This document shows positions 9,183-19,980 of a stretch of DNA of 64,000 nucleotides, piece by piece. Every line of letters begins with the position of its first letter. Positions within the stretch are counted from its first letter, which is position 1. Below the pieces are notes generated by a model. The model saw only the letters and a list, made by a program, of their open reading frames with translations, made no database searches and was not told the origin of the DNA. Position numbers and translations under genes: made by a program. The stretch covers positions 496,001 through 560,000 of the forward strand of contig NZ_MVAD01000001.1 of NCBI RefSeq assembly GCF_002007115.1, read 5' to 3'. The stretch is from Massilia sp. KIM (lineage in GTDB: Bacteria; Pseudomonadota; Gammaproteobacteria; Burkholderiales; Burkholderiaceae_D).

Positions 9183-10169
9183 ATGACTGTATACAGCAAG
9201 ATCACCGGCACCGGCAGCTACCTGCCGGCCAAGCGCGTCAGCAACGAGCAGCTCGCGGCCCAGCTGGCCGAACAGGGCATCGAGACTTCGCACGAGTGGA
9301 TCGTCACCCGCAGCGGGATCGAGGCGCGCCACTACGCGGCGGCGGACGAGAATTCGTCCGACCTGGCCGTGCACGCGGCGCGCAAGGCGCTCGAGATGGC
9401 GGGCAAGCAGCCGGAGGACATCGACCTGGTGCTGGTCGCCAGCTCCACCCCCGACTTCCACGGCAGCTTCCCCAGCACCGCCTGCATCGTCCAGCAGAAG
9501 CTGGGCATGCACAACAACAGCGCCGCCTTCGACGTCCAGGCCGTGTGCAGCGGCTTCGTGTATGCGCTGTCGACCGCCGACGCCTTCATCCGCTCGGGCA
9601 TGCACAAGACCGTGCTGGTGATCGGCGCGGAGGTGTTCTCGCGCATCCTGGACTTCACCGACCGCACCACCTGCGTGCTGTTCGGCGACGGCGCCGGCGC
9701 CGTGGTGCTGGAAGCCTCCAGCGAGCCGGGCATCCTGGCCTCCAAGCTGCACGCCGACGGCCGCCATTCCGACATCCTGTCGGTGCCGGGCAGCCTGGCC
9801 CAAGGCGCGATCGCCGGCAGCGGCTTCCTGTACATGGACGGCCCGGCGGTGTTCAAGCTGGCCGTCACCGTGCTCGAGGAAGTCGCGCACGAAGTGCTGG
9901 ACGCGGCCAGGGTGCGCCCGGCCGACATCGACTGGCTGGTGCCGCACCAGGCCAACCTGCGCATCATGAAGGGCACCGCCAAGAAACTCGACCTGCCGCT
10001 CGAGAAGATGGTCGCCACCGTCGGCGAGCACGGCAACACCTCGGCCGCCTCGATCCCGCTGGCGCTGGACCAGGCCGTGCGCGACGGCCGCATCAAGCCG
10101 GGCCACAACGTCCTGATGGAAGGCGTGGGCGGCGGCTTCACCTGGGGCGCGGTGCTGGCGCGCATGTAA
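9183..10169 (+). CDS. fabH: 3-oxoacyl-ACP synthase III
   Basis: 328-residue condensing enzyme that starts fatty-acid synthesis from acetyl-CoA and malonyl-ACP. Catalytic residues are visible: Cys122 in [10 protein letters not shown], His in VPHQANLRI and Asn in [10 protein letters not shown]. An AGGATGG site precedes the ATG. It sits in the plsX-fabH-fabD-fabG-acpP-fabF series, and short spacings suggest co-transcription. Confidence 0.97.
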   Translation: MTVYSKITGTGSYLPAKRVSNEQLAAQLAEQGIETSHEWIVTRSGIEARHYAAADENSSDLAVHAARKALEMAGKQPEDIDLVLVASSTPDFHGSFPSTACIVQQKLGMHNNSAAFDVQAVCSGFVYALSTADAFIRSGMHKTVLVIGAEVFSRILDFTDRTTCVLFGDGAGAVVLEASSEPGILASKLHADGRHSDILSVPGSLAQGAIAGSGFLYMDGPAVFKLAVTVLEEVAHEVLDAARVRPADIDWLVPHQANLRIMKGTAKKLDLPLEKMVATVGEHGNTSAASIPLALDQAVRDGRIKPGHNVLMEGVGGGFTWGAVLARM

Positions 10170-10215
10170 GCGCCCGAGCCGCGCTTCGTCTCAACCCATT
10201 GAGGACAACAAGAAG

Positions 10216-11154
10216 ATGAGCAAATTCGCATTCCTGTTCACGGGCCAGGGCGCCCAGGCCGTCGGCATGCTGAACGGCTTCGCCGGCAACCCGGTCGTCG
10301 AGCAGACCGTGCTGGAAGCCTCCGAAGCCCTGGGCTTCGACCTCGGCCGCCTGATCGCCGAAGGCCCGAAGGAAGACCTGGACCTGACCACCAACACCCA
10401 GCCGGTCATGCTGACCGCCGCCGTCGCCGTCTACCGCGCCTGGATCGCGGCCGGCGGCCCGGCGCCTTCGGTGGTGGCGGGCCACAGCCTGGGCGAGTAC
10501 TCGGCCCTGGTGGCTGCGGGCGTGATCCCGTTCAAGGACGCGGTGCCGCTGGTGCGCTTCCGCGCCCAGTCGATGCAGGAAGCGGTGCCGGTGGGGCAGG
10601 GCGGCATGGCCGTGATCCTCGGCCTGCAGGCCGATGACGTGCGCGCGCTGTGCCAGGAAGCGGCCCAGGGCGAGGTGGTCGAGGCCGTGAACTTCAACGA
10701 GCCGACCCAGATCGTCATCGCCGGCCACACCGCCGCGGTCGACCGCGCCTGCGAACGGGCCAAGGCCAAGGGTGCCAAGCGCGCCATGAAGCTGGCGGTC
10801 TCGGCGCCTTTCCATTCCTCGCTCCTGAAACCGGCATCCGACCGCCTGCGTACCTATATGGCGGCGCTGGAATTCGCCGCGCCGCAGATCGACGTCATCA
10901 ACAACGTCGACGTCGCCGTGCTGAAGGATCCGGAAGCCATCAAGGACGCCCTGGTGCGCCAGGCCGCCGGCCCGGTGCGCTGGGTCGAGACCATGCAGAA
11001 GATGGCCGCCGAAGGGGTGACCCAGGTCATCGAGTGCGCTCCCAGCAAGACCCTGATCGGCATGGCCAAGCGCATCGATCCGGTGCTGGCTGGCGACGCC
11101 CTCGTGGACCAGGCTTCGCTCGAGCACGTGCTGAGCGCACTCAAGCAGGCCTGA
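10216..11154 (+). CDS. fabD: Malonyl-CoA:ACP transacylase
   Basis: 312-residue enzyme loading malonate onto ACP. The nucleophile elbow GHSLGEYSALV places the catalytic Ser at residue 91, and the QPVMLTAA and FTGQGAQ segments are typical. A GAGGA site precedes the start, and the gene lies 46 bp after fabH. Confidence 0.97.
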   Translation: MSKFAFLFTGQGAQAVGMLNGFAGNPVVEQTVLEASEALGFDLGRLIAEGPKEDLDLTTNTQPVMLTAAVAVYRAWIAAGGPAPSVVAGHSLGEYSALVAAGVIPFKDAVPLVRFRAQSMQEAVPVGQGGMAVILGLQADDVRALCQEAAQGEVVEAVNFNEPTQIVIAGHTAAVDRACERAKAKGAKRAMKLAVSAPFHSSLLKPASDRLRTYMAALEFAAPQIDVINNVDVAVLKDPEAIKDALVRQAAGPVRWVETMQKMAAEGVTQVIECAPSKTLIGMAKRIDPVLAGDALVDQASLEHVLSALKQA

Positions 11155-11210
11155 GAACCAAGCTTGACGCAGATCTGCGGCTAATCGAAACCGTCAATCA
11201 AAGGACAACA

Positions 11211-11948
11211 ATGAATCTGGAAAACCAAGTCGCCCTCGTCACCGGCGCCTCGCGCGGCATCGGCAAGGCCATCGCGCTCGAACTGGCCCGCCAGGGCGCC
11301 AAGGTGGTCGGCACCGCCACCACCGAGAGCGGCGCCCAGGCCATCACCGACTACCTGGCCGAATTCGGCGGCAAGGGCCTGGTCCTGAACGTCACCGACG
11401 CGGCGCGCTGCGCCGAGGTGGTGGACGAAGTGCAGAAGGGCTACGGCAGCCTGTCGATCCTGGTCAACAACGCCGGCATCACCCAGGACAACCTGGCCAT
11501 GCGCATGAAGGACGAGGAATGGGACAGCGTGATCGCGACCAACCTCACCTCGGTCGGCCGCCTGTCGCGCCTGGTACTGCGCGGCATGATGAAGGCCAAG
11601 CACGGCCGCATCATCAACATCACCTCGGTGGTGGGCGCCTCGGGCAACCCGGGTCAGATGAACTACGCCGCCGCCAAGGCCGGCGTGGCCGGCATGACCC
11701 GCGCCCTGGCGCGCGAGATCGGCAGCCGCAACATCACCGTCAACTGCGTGGCGCCCGGATTCATCGACACCGACATGACGCGCGCCCTGGGCGACGACCA
11801 GCACGCCGCGCTGCTCGGCCAGATCCCGCTGGGCCGCCTGGGCAAGCCGGAAGATATCGCCCACGCCGTGGCCTTCCTGGCCGGCCCGACCGCCGCCTAC
11901 ATCACGGGCACCGAGCTGCACGTGAATGGTGGCATGTTCATGAATTGA
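11211..11948 (+). CDS. fabG: 3-oxoacyl-ACP reductase
   Basis: 245-residue short-chain dehydrogenase reducing 3-oxoacyl-ACP with NADPH. It shows the cofactor motif TGASRGIGKA, NNAGITQD, and the catalytic Tyr152 and Lys156 of YAAAK. The start follows an AAAGGA site (aaaggacaacaATG). The frame stays open far upstream, but homology begins at MNLENQVALVTG. Confidence 0.97.
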   Translation: MNLENQVALVTGASRGIGKAIALELARQGAKVVGTATTESGAQAITDYLAEFGGKGLVLNVTDAARCAEVVDEVQKGYGSLSILVNNAGITQDNLAMRMKDEEWDSVIATNLTSVGRLSRLVLRGMMKAKHGRIINITSVVGASGNPGQMNYAAAKAGVAGMTRALAREIGSRNITVNCVAPGFIDTDMTRALGDDQHAALLGQIPLGRLGKPEDIAHAVAFLAGPTAAYITGTELHVNGGMFMN

Positions 11949-12068
11949 TGCGGAAAGTGCCGGCGCCCCTTTTCATAGGGGAAAGCCGGCGCAATCTCAT
12001 CTTTTAGCAGGAGTTTCGGTCGAATTAGCTGCAATCGCCGAAAATAGTTTTTCAAGGCGCAAACCTGA

Positions 12069-12074
12069 TAAAAT
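12069..12074 (+). promoter_or_regulatory. Likely -10 box of an acpP promoter
   Basis: TAAAAT lies 41 bp upstream of the acpP ATG in an AT-rich stretch. No clear -35 was found at 16-18 bp; TAGTTT at 12045 is the nearest candidate at 18 bp. Confidence 0.35.
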
Positions 12075-12115
12075 GCGCGCACTTTCCGCAACACATACCT
12101 TAATGGAGCCAAAAC

Positions 12116-12355
12116 ATGTCGGATATCGAACAACGCGTTAAAAAAATCGTCGCTGAGCAACTGGGCGTTGCCGAAGCAGACATCAAAATCGAATCCTCGT
12201 TCGTTGACGACCTCGGCGCAGATTCCCTGGACACCGTCGAACTGGTGATGGCACTGGAAGACGAGTTCGAAATGGAAATCCCTGACGAACAGGCTGAGAA
12301 GATCACCACCGTCAAGCAGGCTATCGACTACGCCACCGCGCACGTCAAGGCCTAA
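12116..12355 (+). CDS. acpP: Acyl carrier protein
   Basis: 79-residue acidic carrier of growing acyl chains. Ser37 in [10 protein letters not shown] is the 4'-phosphopantetheine attachment site; AcpS, which adds it, is encoded at 24729. The start has a GGAG-type site. The 167-bp gap before it holds a GC-rich hairpin and a TAAAAT box at 12069-12074, so acpP probably has its own promoter, as expected for a very abundant protein. Confidence 0.98.
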   Translation: MSDIEQRVKKIVAEQLGVAEADIKIESSFVDDLGADSLDTVELVMALEDEFEMEIPDEQAEKITTVKQAIDYATAHVKA

Positions 12356-12384
12356 GCTGCTTTAAAAGTTTTTGGGAGAAACGC

Positions 12385-13632
12385 TTGAGCCGTTCACGCA
12401 ACCGCCGTGTCGTCGTTACTGGCCTGGGCTGCATTTCACCAATCGGCAACACGATTGCCGAGGCGTGGGACGCGGCGCTGGCGGGTAAGTCGGGCATTGC
12501 CAACATCACCAAGTTCGACGCGACGCCGTTCACGACGCACTTCGCCGGCGAAGTCAAGAACTTCAATGTCGAAGACTACCTGCCTGGCAAGGAAGGCCGT
12601 CACATGGATACTTTCATCCATTACGGCATGGCGGCCGGCATCCAGGCCCTGCAGGATTCGGGCCTGGAAGTGACCGACGAGAACCGCGACCGCATCGGCG
12701 TGACCATCGGTTCGGGCATCGGCGGCCTGCCGATGATCGAAGCCACCAAGGACGAATACGCGGCGCGCGGTCCGCGCCGCATCTCGCCCTTCTTCGTGCC
12801 GGCTTCGATCATCAACATGATCTCGGGCGATCTCTCGATCAAGTTCGGGCTGCGTGGTCCGAACCTGGCCATCGTCACGGCCTGCACCACCGGCCTGCAC
12901 TGCATCGGCGCGGCTGCGCGCCTGATCGAATACGGCGACGCCGACGTGATGATCGCGGGCGGCGCCGAGTCGACCGTTTCGCCGCTGGGCCTGGGCGGCT
13001 TCGCCTCGGCACGCGCGCTGTCGACCCGCAACGAGGATCCGGCCACCGCTTCCCGTCCCTGGGACAAGGACCGCGACGGCTTCGTGCTGGGCGAGGGCGC
13101 CGGCGTCATGGTGCTGGAAGAATACGAACACGCCGTCAAGCGCGGCGCCAAGATCTACGCGGAAGTCATCGGCTTCGGCATGAGCGCGGACGCCAACCAC
13201 ATCACCTCGCCGGTCGAAGACGGCAGCGGCGCGGCGCGCTGCATGGTGGCGGCACTGAGCAACGCCGGCCTGAACCCTGACCAGGTCCAGTACGTCAATG
13301 CGCACGGCACCTCGACCCCGCTGGGCGACGTGGCCGAAGTGCGCGGCATCAAGCGCGTGTTCGGCGACCACGCGAAGAACATCGTGGTCAACTCGACCAA
13401 GTCGATGACCGGCCACCTGCTGGGCGGCGCGGGCGGCCTGGAATCGGTGTTCACCGTGCTGGCGATCCACAACCAGGTCTCGCCGCCGACGATCAACATC
13501 TTCAACCAGGATCCGGAATGCGACCTGGACTTCTGCGCCAACCAGGCGCGCGAGATGAAGATCGACTACGCGGTCAAGAACTCCTTCGGCTTCGGCGGCA
13601 CCAACGGCACCCTGGTCTTCGCCAAGGTCTGA
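12385..13632 (+). CDS. fabF: 3-oxoacyl-ACP synthase II (TTG start)
   Basis: 415-residue elongating condensing enzyme. The Cys-His-His set is visible: Cys167 in VTACTTGLH, His in [11 protein letters not shown] and His in [11 protein letters not shown]. The start is TTG, four bases after a GGGAGAA site; no in-frame ATG fits, and the family's N-terminal motif (RRVVVTGLG) begins seven residues in. It lies 29 bp after acpP. Confidence 0.96.
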   Translation: MSRSRNRRVVVTGLGCISPIGNTIAEAWDAALAGKSGIANITKFDATPFTTHFAGEVKNFNVEDYLPGKEGRHMDTFIHYGMAAGIQALQDSGLEVTDENRDRIGVTIGSGIGGLPMIEATKDEYAARGPRRISPFFVPASIINMISGDLSIKFGLRGPNLAIVTACTTGLHCIGAAARLIEYGDADVMIAGGAESTVSPLGLGGFASARALSTRNEDPATASRPWDKDRDGFVLGEGAGVMVLEEYEHAVKRGAKIYAEVIGFGMSADANHITSPVEDGSGAARCMVAALSNAGLNPDQVQYVNAHGTSTPLGDVAEVRGIKRVFGDHAKNIVVNSTKSMTGHLLGGAGGLESVFTVLAIHNQVSPPTINIFNQDPECDLDFCANQAREMKIDYAVKNSFGFGGTNGTLVFAKV

Positions 13633-13665
13633 TCCTTCCGGGTTTACCCTCAGATGAACTCCGCA

Positions 13666-13693
13666 CGCCCATCCCTGTCCAAGGGGATGGGCG
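13666..13693 (+). terminator. Hairpin after fabF
   Basis: CGCCCATCCC and GGGATGGGCG form a perfect 10-bp stem with an 8-nt loop 33 bp after the fabF stop. There is no T tract, so it may be a processing or stability structure rather than an intrinsic terminator. Confidence 0.45.
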
Positions 13694-13791
13694 CCCGTCT
13701 CAACCGGTAACGGCCATCCCGGCCTCGCGTCCCGCAACCGGCCTGCATTTCCCTACCGGCGTGCTTCCCGGTACGTTCTTTCCTATACAAC

Positions 13792-14589
13792 ATGTCCGTC
13801 GCGGTGACATCCGTCGTCGTGCTGTCGCGCCGCCTGCGTCTCCTGCTGGCGGCCTTCGGCCTGTCCCTGTTCGCGGCCGCCGCGGCCGTAGGCTGGCTGC
13901 TGCCCGGGCGCTTCGTCTCGCCGCTGGCGGCGCTGCCGCCGCTGCTGGCCGGTCTCGCGCTCTGGCATGCGGCCTGGGCTGGTCCGGCGCCCCTGGGGGC
14001 GCGCGGGCGCCGGGGACCGGCGCTACGCGGGATTGATATTTCTGGAGTCGGGCGGATACGCCTGACGGTACAACAAGACCTGCGCCATCCGATTTGCGTA
14101 CCCGCCGAGGCCTTGCCCGGCGCCACCGTCTGGCCCGCGTGCATGCTGCTGCGCCTGAGCCCCAAGCCGGAGGCCGGAACGCGCGCGGCAGGCGAGAACG
14201 CGAGCGCGAACGCAAGCGGGAGCGCAAGCGGGATCGCAGGCGGGAGTGAACGCGGGAGCGAAGACGGGAACGCAAACGGGAGCGAAGACGGGGGCGAAGA
14301 CGGGAAAAAGGGCGGGAACGCGGTCGGGAGCGCAGGCGGGAACGCGGTCGGGAACCCAGGCGGGAACGCGGTCGGGAACCCAGGCGCGAGCGGGCGAGGG
14401 GCGGAAAGCGCTGCGGATGTCGGCGCGCACGGCACTCGGCCCCTGGCTTGGCGGCTCCTGCTACTGCCGGACAATGTCGCGCCTCAGGCCTACCGCCGGC
14501 TGGCGGTGGCCTTGCGCGCCCAGGCTGCGCGGACCTTGGAGGCCGGGCCCGGGCTGGAAACAAAAAATACTTTGAACTTATTGCAGTAG
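13792..14589 (+). CDS. Membrane protein, possibly YgfX-like, with a large repeat insertion
   Basis: 265-residue protein between fabF and rpoE. Residues 10-30 and 40-60 are hydrophobic and follow a basic SRRLRLLLAA start, resembling YgfX-type small membrane proteins often found in this position in Burkholderiales; this assignment is tentative. Between the front half (to about residue 125) and the back half (from about 215) lies an insertion of Gly, Asn, Ser, Ala and Glu encoded by degenerate 12-bp repeats. The back half (LLLPDNVAPQAYRRL) again looks like ordinary conserved sequence. No strong ribosome site precedes the ATG. Confidence 0.62.
   Translation: MSVAVTSVVVLSRRLRLLLAAFGLSLFAAAAAVGWLLPGRFVSPLAALPPLLAGLALWHAAWAGPAPLGARGRRGPALRGIDISGVGRIRLTVQQDLRHPICVPAEALPGATVWPACMLLRLSPKPEAGTRAAGENASANASGSASGIAGGSERGSEDGNANGSEDGGEDGKKGGNAVGSAGGNAVGNPGGNAVGNPGASGRGAESAADVGAHGTRPLAWRLLLLPDNVAPQAYRRLAVALRAQAARTLEAGPGLETKNTLNLLQ
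14193..14399 (+). repeat. Degenerate 12-bp tandem repeats inside the membrane-protein gene
   Basis: Units such as GGGAACGCGGTC, GGGAGCGCAGGC and GGGAGCGAAGAC repeat without breaking the frame. The last part is the most regular: GGGAACGCGGTC recurs at 24-bp intervals near 14331-14380. Multiples of 12 keep the reading frame, so copy number can change without loss of the protein. Confidence 0.8.
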
Positions 14590-14637
14590 GCCAACTCTTA
14601 TATACGAAGGTCTGCTGCAGCCGATGGGACACCGTCC

Positions 14638-15240
14638 GTGACGACAGAACGCGAGTGTGATCAGCTGCTGGTGGAGCGCGTCCAGGCCGGGGACCGGCAG
14701 GCGTTCGACCTCCTCGTGGCCAAGTACCAGCGCCGCCTCATGCGCCTGGTATCGCGCCTGGTGCACGACCCGGCCGAGGCCGAGGACGTGGTGCAGGAGA
14801 CCTTCATCAAAGCATTCCGGGCGCTGCGCCACTTCCGCGGCGACTCGGCCTTTTATACCTGGCTGTACCGGATAGGAATCAACACCGCAAAGAACTTTCT
14901 AGTCACCCAAGGACGCAGGGCGCCGACCTCGACCGAGGCCGACGCCGAACGCGCCGAGGGATTCGACGATGCAGACAGCCTGCGAGACATCAACACCCCG
15001 GAATCGGTGTTGGCCAGCAAGCAGATCGCCCACACCGTCAACGCGGCCATGGAGGCGCTCCCGCTGGAACTGCGCACGGCAATCGTTCTGCGTGAAATCG
15101 AAGGACTGAGCTACGAAGAAATCTCCGAAGTGATGGCCTGTCCCATAGGCACCGTGCGCAGCCGGATTTTCCGTGCGCGCGAAGTCATCGCCGAGAAATT
15201 GCGCCCTTTGCTCGATTTCCCGGTTGACAAACGTCGGTAG
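14638..15240 (+). CDS. rpoE: RNA polymerase sigma factor, RpoE/AlgU type (GTG start)
   Basis: 200-residue extracytoplasmic-function sigma factor that responds to envelope stress. Region 2 shows AEDVVQETFIKAFRAL, and region 4 shows ELRTAIVLREIEGLSYEEI with CPIGTVRSRI. The GTG start gives the expected N-terminus (MTTERECDQLLVERVQAGD). It is followed by a short rseA and degP, the standard stress module, although rseB is missing here. Confidence 0.95.
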   Translation: MTTERECDQLLVERVQAGDRQAFDLLVAKYQRRLMRLVSRLVHDPAEAEDVVQETFIKAFRALRHFRGDSAFYTWLYRIGINTAKNFLVTQGRRAPTSTEADAERAEGFDDADSLRDINTPESVLASKQIAHTVNAAMEALPLELRTAIVLREIEGLSYEEISEVMACPIGTVRSRIFRAREVIAEKLRPLLDFPVDKRR

Positions 15241-15296
15241 GTAGCGAGATCGTACACAGGCGCAGCACATCTTGAACACACCGACGGCGACAAGCG

Positions 15297-15590
15297 ATGG
15301 ACATCAACAAAAAATTCCGCGAACACATCTCCGCGCTGGGCGACGGCGAGTTGCCCGCCGACGAGCTGGAGCTGGCGTTCGCCGCATTGCAGGAGCCCAG
15401 CGGCCGCGCCGCCTGGGACCTGTACCACCGCATCGGCGACATGCTGCGCGCGCAGCCGGTGCCGGATCTCTCGCCGGATTTTCAGGCCCGCCTGGCGGAG
15501 CGGCTGGCTCAGGAAGCCTTGCCGGCCAAGCGCCCGCCTGCGGCGGGGGAGGGCGAGGCCAAGCTGCCGCCGGCGGTGTCCAATCCCTAG
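15297..15590 (+). CDS. rseA: Short RseA-like anti-sigma factor
   Basis: 97 residues matching only the N-terminal cytoplasmic sigma-binding part of RseA: FREHISALGDGELPADELE, then WDLYHRIGDMLR. E. coli RseA has about 216 residues with a transmembrane helix and periplasmic domain; here no membrane segment is visible and the chain ends in a Pro/Ala-rich tail. Regulated proteolysis by DegS and RseP could therefore not work in the classic way. The neighbours rpoE and degP support the identification. Confidence 0.82.
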   Translation: MDINKKFREHISALGDGELPADELELAFAALQEPSGRAAWDLYHRIGDMLRAQPVPDLSPDFQARLAERLAQEALPAKRPPAAGEGEAKLPPAVSNP

Positions 15591-15677
15591 GGGCATTCCG
15601 GCGCGCGGCCTGCTCTCACGGGGTCGCGCCCCCTCTGTTTGTGGTACGCGCCATGGCGCCTGCGGCTTCCCGCGCCC

Positions 15678-15850
15678 AAGTTCCTGCACACCCATCACCG
15701 CTGCGCCAGTCCCAAGCCCTACGCACGTCGTTCCCGCGCAGGCGGGAACCCAAGTTTCCTGCACACCCGTCATTGCTGAACATGGCCGAGCATGCAAACT
15801 TGGGTTCCGCCTTCGCGGGAAGTCGTAGGCGCCAGTGGCGCGTACGACGA
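15678..15850 (+). repeat. Direct repeat copy 1 with inverted hairpin units
   Basis: This copy contains a left unit (gtcgttcccgcgcaggcggg, continuing aacccaagttt), a spacer with cacccgtcattgctgaacat, and a right unit that is the left unit inverted, ending in tcgtaggcgccagtggcgcg. It is nearly identical to copy 2 219 bp downstream. The two units of one copy could fold into a long stem. Confidence 0.85.
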
Positions 15851-15896
15851 GGGGGAGGGCGCGCCCTGCGCACGTCGTTCCCGCACGCGGGAAGCC

Positions 15897-16071
15897 AAGT
15901 TCCTGCGCACCCATCACCGCTGCGCCTGTCCCAAGCCCTACGCACGTCGTTCCCGCGAAGGCGGGAACCCAAGTTTCTTGCACACCCGTCATTGCTGAAC
16001 ATGGCCACGCATGCAAACTTGGGTTCCCGCCTGCGCGGGAAGTCGTAGGCGCCAGTGGCGCGTACGACGGA
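15897..16071 (+). repeat. Direct repeat copy 2 with inverted hairpin units
   Basis: It differs from copy 1 by only a few substitutions and two inserted bases. Differences include arm changes (gcgcaggcgg versus gcgaaggcgg) that keep the hairpin. The same right-unit sequence occurs once more, inverted, at 27384-27439. Confidence 0.85.
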
Positions 16072-16166
16072 GAAGGGGGCGCTCCGCATGCATACCCACG
16101 CGCCGCGACAAAGCGCGGATTTTGGCTTACCATTCAGTCAATCATAGCCCTGATAACCCCATCTCC

Positions 16167-17621
16167 ATGACAAGCAAAACTGCCAGCCTCATCCTGTCGG
16201 CACTGCTCGTGTCCGGCGCTTCCGCCTTCGTCCACGCCCCGGCCTTCGCGGCCGCCGCTCCCGTCCCCACCCCGACCGTCACCGGGCTTCCCGACTTCAC
16301 CGACCTGGTCGACAAGGTCAGCCCGGCCGTGGTCAACATCCGCACCACCGAGCGGGTCCGCGCGCGTGGTGCGCCGGGCGAGGAGGAGATGCAGGAATTC
16401 CTGCGCCGCTTCTTCGGCGGGGGCGTGCCGCGCGGTGGCGGCCGCCGCGCACCCCAGCAGCAGGAAGAACAGGAAGTGCAGCGCGGGGTCGGATCCGGCT
16501 TCATCATCTCCAACGACGGCTACGTGCTGACCAATGCCCACGTGGTCGAGGGCGCCGACGAGGTCACCGTCACCCTCAACGACCGGCGCGAATTCAAGGC
16601 CAAGGTGCTGGGCGCCGACCGCCGCTCCGACGTGGCCCTGCTTAAGCTGCCGGCCACCAACCTGCCTTACCTGCGCACCGGCGACTCGAGCAAGATCCGG
16701 GTCGGCGAATGGGTGCTGGCGATCGGCTCGCCTTTCAACCTCGACAACACCGTCACCGCCGGCATCATCTCGGCCAAGTCGCGCGACACCGGCGAGTACC
16801 TGCCCCTGATCCAGAGCGACGTGGCGGTCAACCCCGGCAACTCGGGCGGCCCCCTGATCAACCTGCGCGGCGAGGTGATCGGCATCAATTCCCAGATCGC
16901 CACCCTGTCCGGCGCCTATAACGGCATTTCCTTCGCGGTCCCGATCGACGAGGTGATTCGGGTCTCCGACCAGCTCAAGAAGACCGGCAAGGTCACCCGC
17001 GGCCGCCTGGGCGTGCGCATCAGCGAAGTCACGCGCGACGTCGCCGAGTCGCTCGGCCTGGGCAAGGCGCGCGGCGCCGAGGTCTCGATGGTCGAGCCGG
17101 GCGGCCCGGCGGAGAAGGGCGGCATCAAGGTTGGCGACATCATCCTGGCCTTCAACGGCCAGCCGATCGAATCCACCCGCGACCTGCCGCGCCTGGTGGG
17201 CGCCGCCAAGGTCGGCAGCCGCGCCAGCGTCACCGTGTGGCGCCGCGGCAGCCAGCTCGAGGTGCCGGTCACCGTGGTCGAGCTGCAGGACGACAACCCG
17301 AACCCGGCGCGGCCGCAACCCGGCAAGCCGGCCCCGAACGCCGCCCCCAACGCCCTTGGCCTCAATGTCTCCGCCCTGAGCGCCGAGCAGCGCCGCGAGC
17401 TGGGCGTCGAGGGCGGGGTGCTGGTCGAGAACGCCCAGGGCAATGCGGCCACGGCCGGCATCCGTGCGGGCGATTTGATCCTCCAGGTGGGCAATACGCC
17501 GGTCAACGACGTCGCCCAGTTCAACGCCCTGGTCGGCAAGCTCGATCCGAAGAAACCGGTGGCCGTGCTGGTGCGGCGCGAAGGCATCACCCAATACCTC
17601 GTGATCAAGCCGCGCCAATGA
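16167..17621 (+). CDS. degP: Periplasmic serine protease/chaperone, DegP/MucD family
   Basis: 484-residue envelope quality-control protease. A signal peptide spans about residues 1-30, ending near AFAAA. The trypsin-like triad is His125 (NAHVVEG), Asp155 (RRSDVALL) and Ser226 (NPGNSGGP). Two PDZ domains follow, at about residues 275-370 and 390-480. A short Gln/Glu-rich loop lies in the LA region. It is expected to be under RpoE control. The ATG at 16167 has no obvious ribosome site but gives the correct signal peptide; the open frame upstream is repeat DNA. Confidence 0.94.
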   Translation: MTSKTASLILSALLVSGASAFVHAPAFAAAAPVPTPTVTGLPDFTDLVDKVSPAVVNIRTTERVRARGAPGEEEMQEFLRRFFGGGVPRGGGRRAPQQQEEQEVQRGVGSGFIISNDGYVLTNAHVVEGADEVTVTLNDRREFKAKVLGADRRSDVALLKLPATNLPYLRTGDSSKIRVGEWVLAIGSPFNLDNTVTAGIISAKSRDTGEYLPLIQSDVAVNPGNSGGPLINLRGEVIGINSQIATLSGAYNGISFAVPIDEVIRVSDQLKKTGKVTRGRLGVRISEVTRDVAESLGLGKARGAEVSMVEPGGPAEKGGIKVGDIILAFNGQPIESTRDLPRLVGAAKVGSRASVTVWRRGSQLEVPVTVVELQDDNPNPARPQPGKPAPNAAPNALGLNVSALSAEQRRELGVEGGVLVENAQGNAATAGIRAGDLILQVGNTPVNDVAQFNALVGKLDPKKPVAVLVRREGITQYLVIKPRQ

Positions 17622-17896
17622 GCATTCCCTTCACCCTGTACTCGCGCTCCTGGTGCCACCTGTGCGAGGACATGCTGGCGGCGCTGCGGGCGCTGGAGGC
17701 GCCCGGCCGGCCCTTCGCCATCACCGTCCTCGACGTCGACGCCGACCCCGCCCTGGTGGCGCGCTTCGACGAGCTGGTGCCGGTGCTGTACGGGGACCCG
17801 GCGGAGCCGGAACTCTGCCATTACTTCCTGGACGAGGCGGCGGTCAGGTCTTACCTGGCCAGCGTCGACGCCGCGCGCGCGGCCGCTCCGGCCTGA
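17618..17896 (+). CDS. Glutaredoxin-family protein
   Basis: 92-residue protein with the redox motif SWCHLCEDM near the N-terminus, in a thioredoxin-like fold (DUF836/glutaredoxin-like). It lacks the C-terminal Gly-Gly of classic glutaredoxins, and its C-terminus has CHYFLDEAAVRSYL. Its ATG overlaps the degP stop (ATGA), so the two are translationally coupled. In Burkholderiales this gene typically lies between degP and lepA. Confidence 0.85.
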   Translation: MSIPFTLYSRSWCHLCEDMLAALRALEAPGRPFAITVLDVDADPALVARFDELVPVLYGDPAEPELCHYFLDEAAVRSYLASVDAARAAAPA

Positions 17897-18136
17897 GTCG
17901 GCGTCGCCCGCGGGCCTCACGGGGCTTGCCTTGGGGCGTTTTGCCCCGAGATATCCCCCCGAGGCCCCCGGAAACCGGGCTTTCTGCCTCGAAATCCGGT
18001 AAAATGCCGGGGCCGGAAAGCTTCTGTCCACGTCACACCAGCTTCCCTTGCTTTGATAAGGCGCTCGCCTGGGACCGTCCCGGCCCCGACGCAGCGCTTT
18101 TTTCGTATTGCGCTGCATGTCGCGGCGCCGGTTGCC

Positions 18137-18169
18137 GCCGCGGGCGGTATGGCCGGCCGCGGCCTTTTT
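18137..18169 (+). terminator. Terminator-like hairpin just before lepA
   Basis: GCCGCGG pairs with CCGCGGC and is followed by CTTTTTGGTTTT. It ends only 17 nt before the lepA ATG, while a TAAAAT box lies at about 17999. It either ends the degP transcript or acts as a leader attenuator for lepA. Confidence 0.65.
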
Positions 18170-18186
18170 GGTTTTGAGCTTTGTTA

Positions 18187-19979
<1,793 letters not shown>

Positions 19980-19980
<1 letters not shown>

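Larger units (their letters stand above)
15591..16166. other. 576-bp gap filled by hairpin repeats
   Basis: Almost the whole interval between rseA and degP consists of two copies of a direct repeat built from inverted hairpin units, listed separately. Open frames through it on both strands are artefacts of the repeats and contain no recognisable domain. Any degP promoter must lie in the last 90 bp or inside the repeat. Confidence 0.7.

Noticed and set aside
14246..14575. Alternative frame with GTQTGAKTG-type repeats
   Set aside because: It is the same 12-bp DNA repeat in another frame; the 13792 frame has membrane segments and continues on both sides of the repeat.
15272..16048. Long frames through the rseA-degP repeat region
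   Set aside because: They arise from the repeated hairpin units and from an rseA shadow frame; no domain is present.
15678..16071. CRISPR array
   Set aside because: Only two long copies with internal inverted units exist, without short regular spacers and without cas genes.
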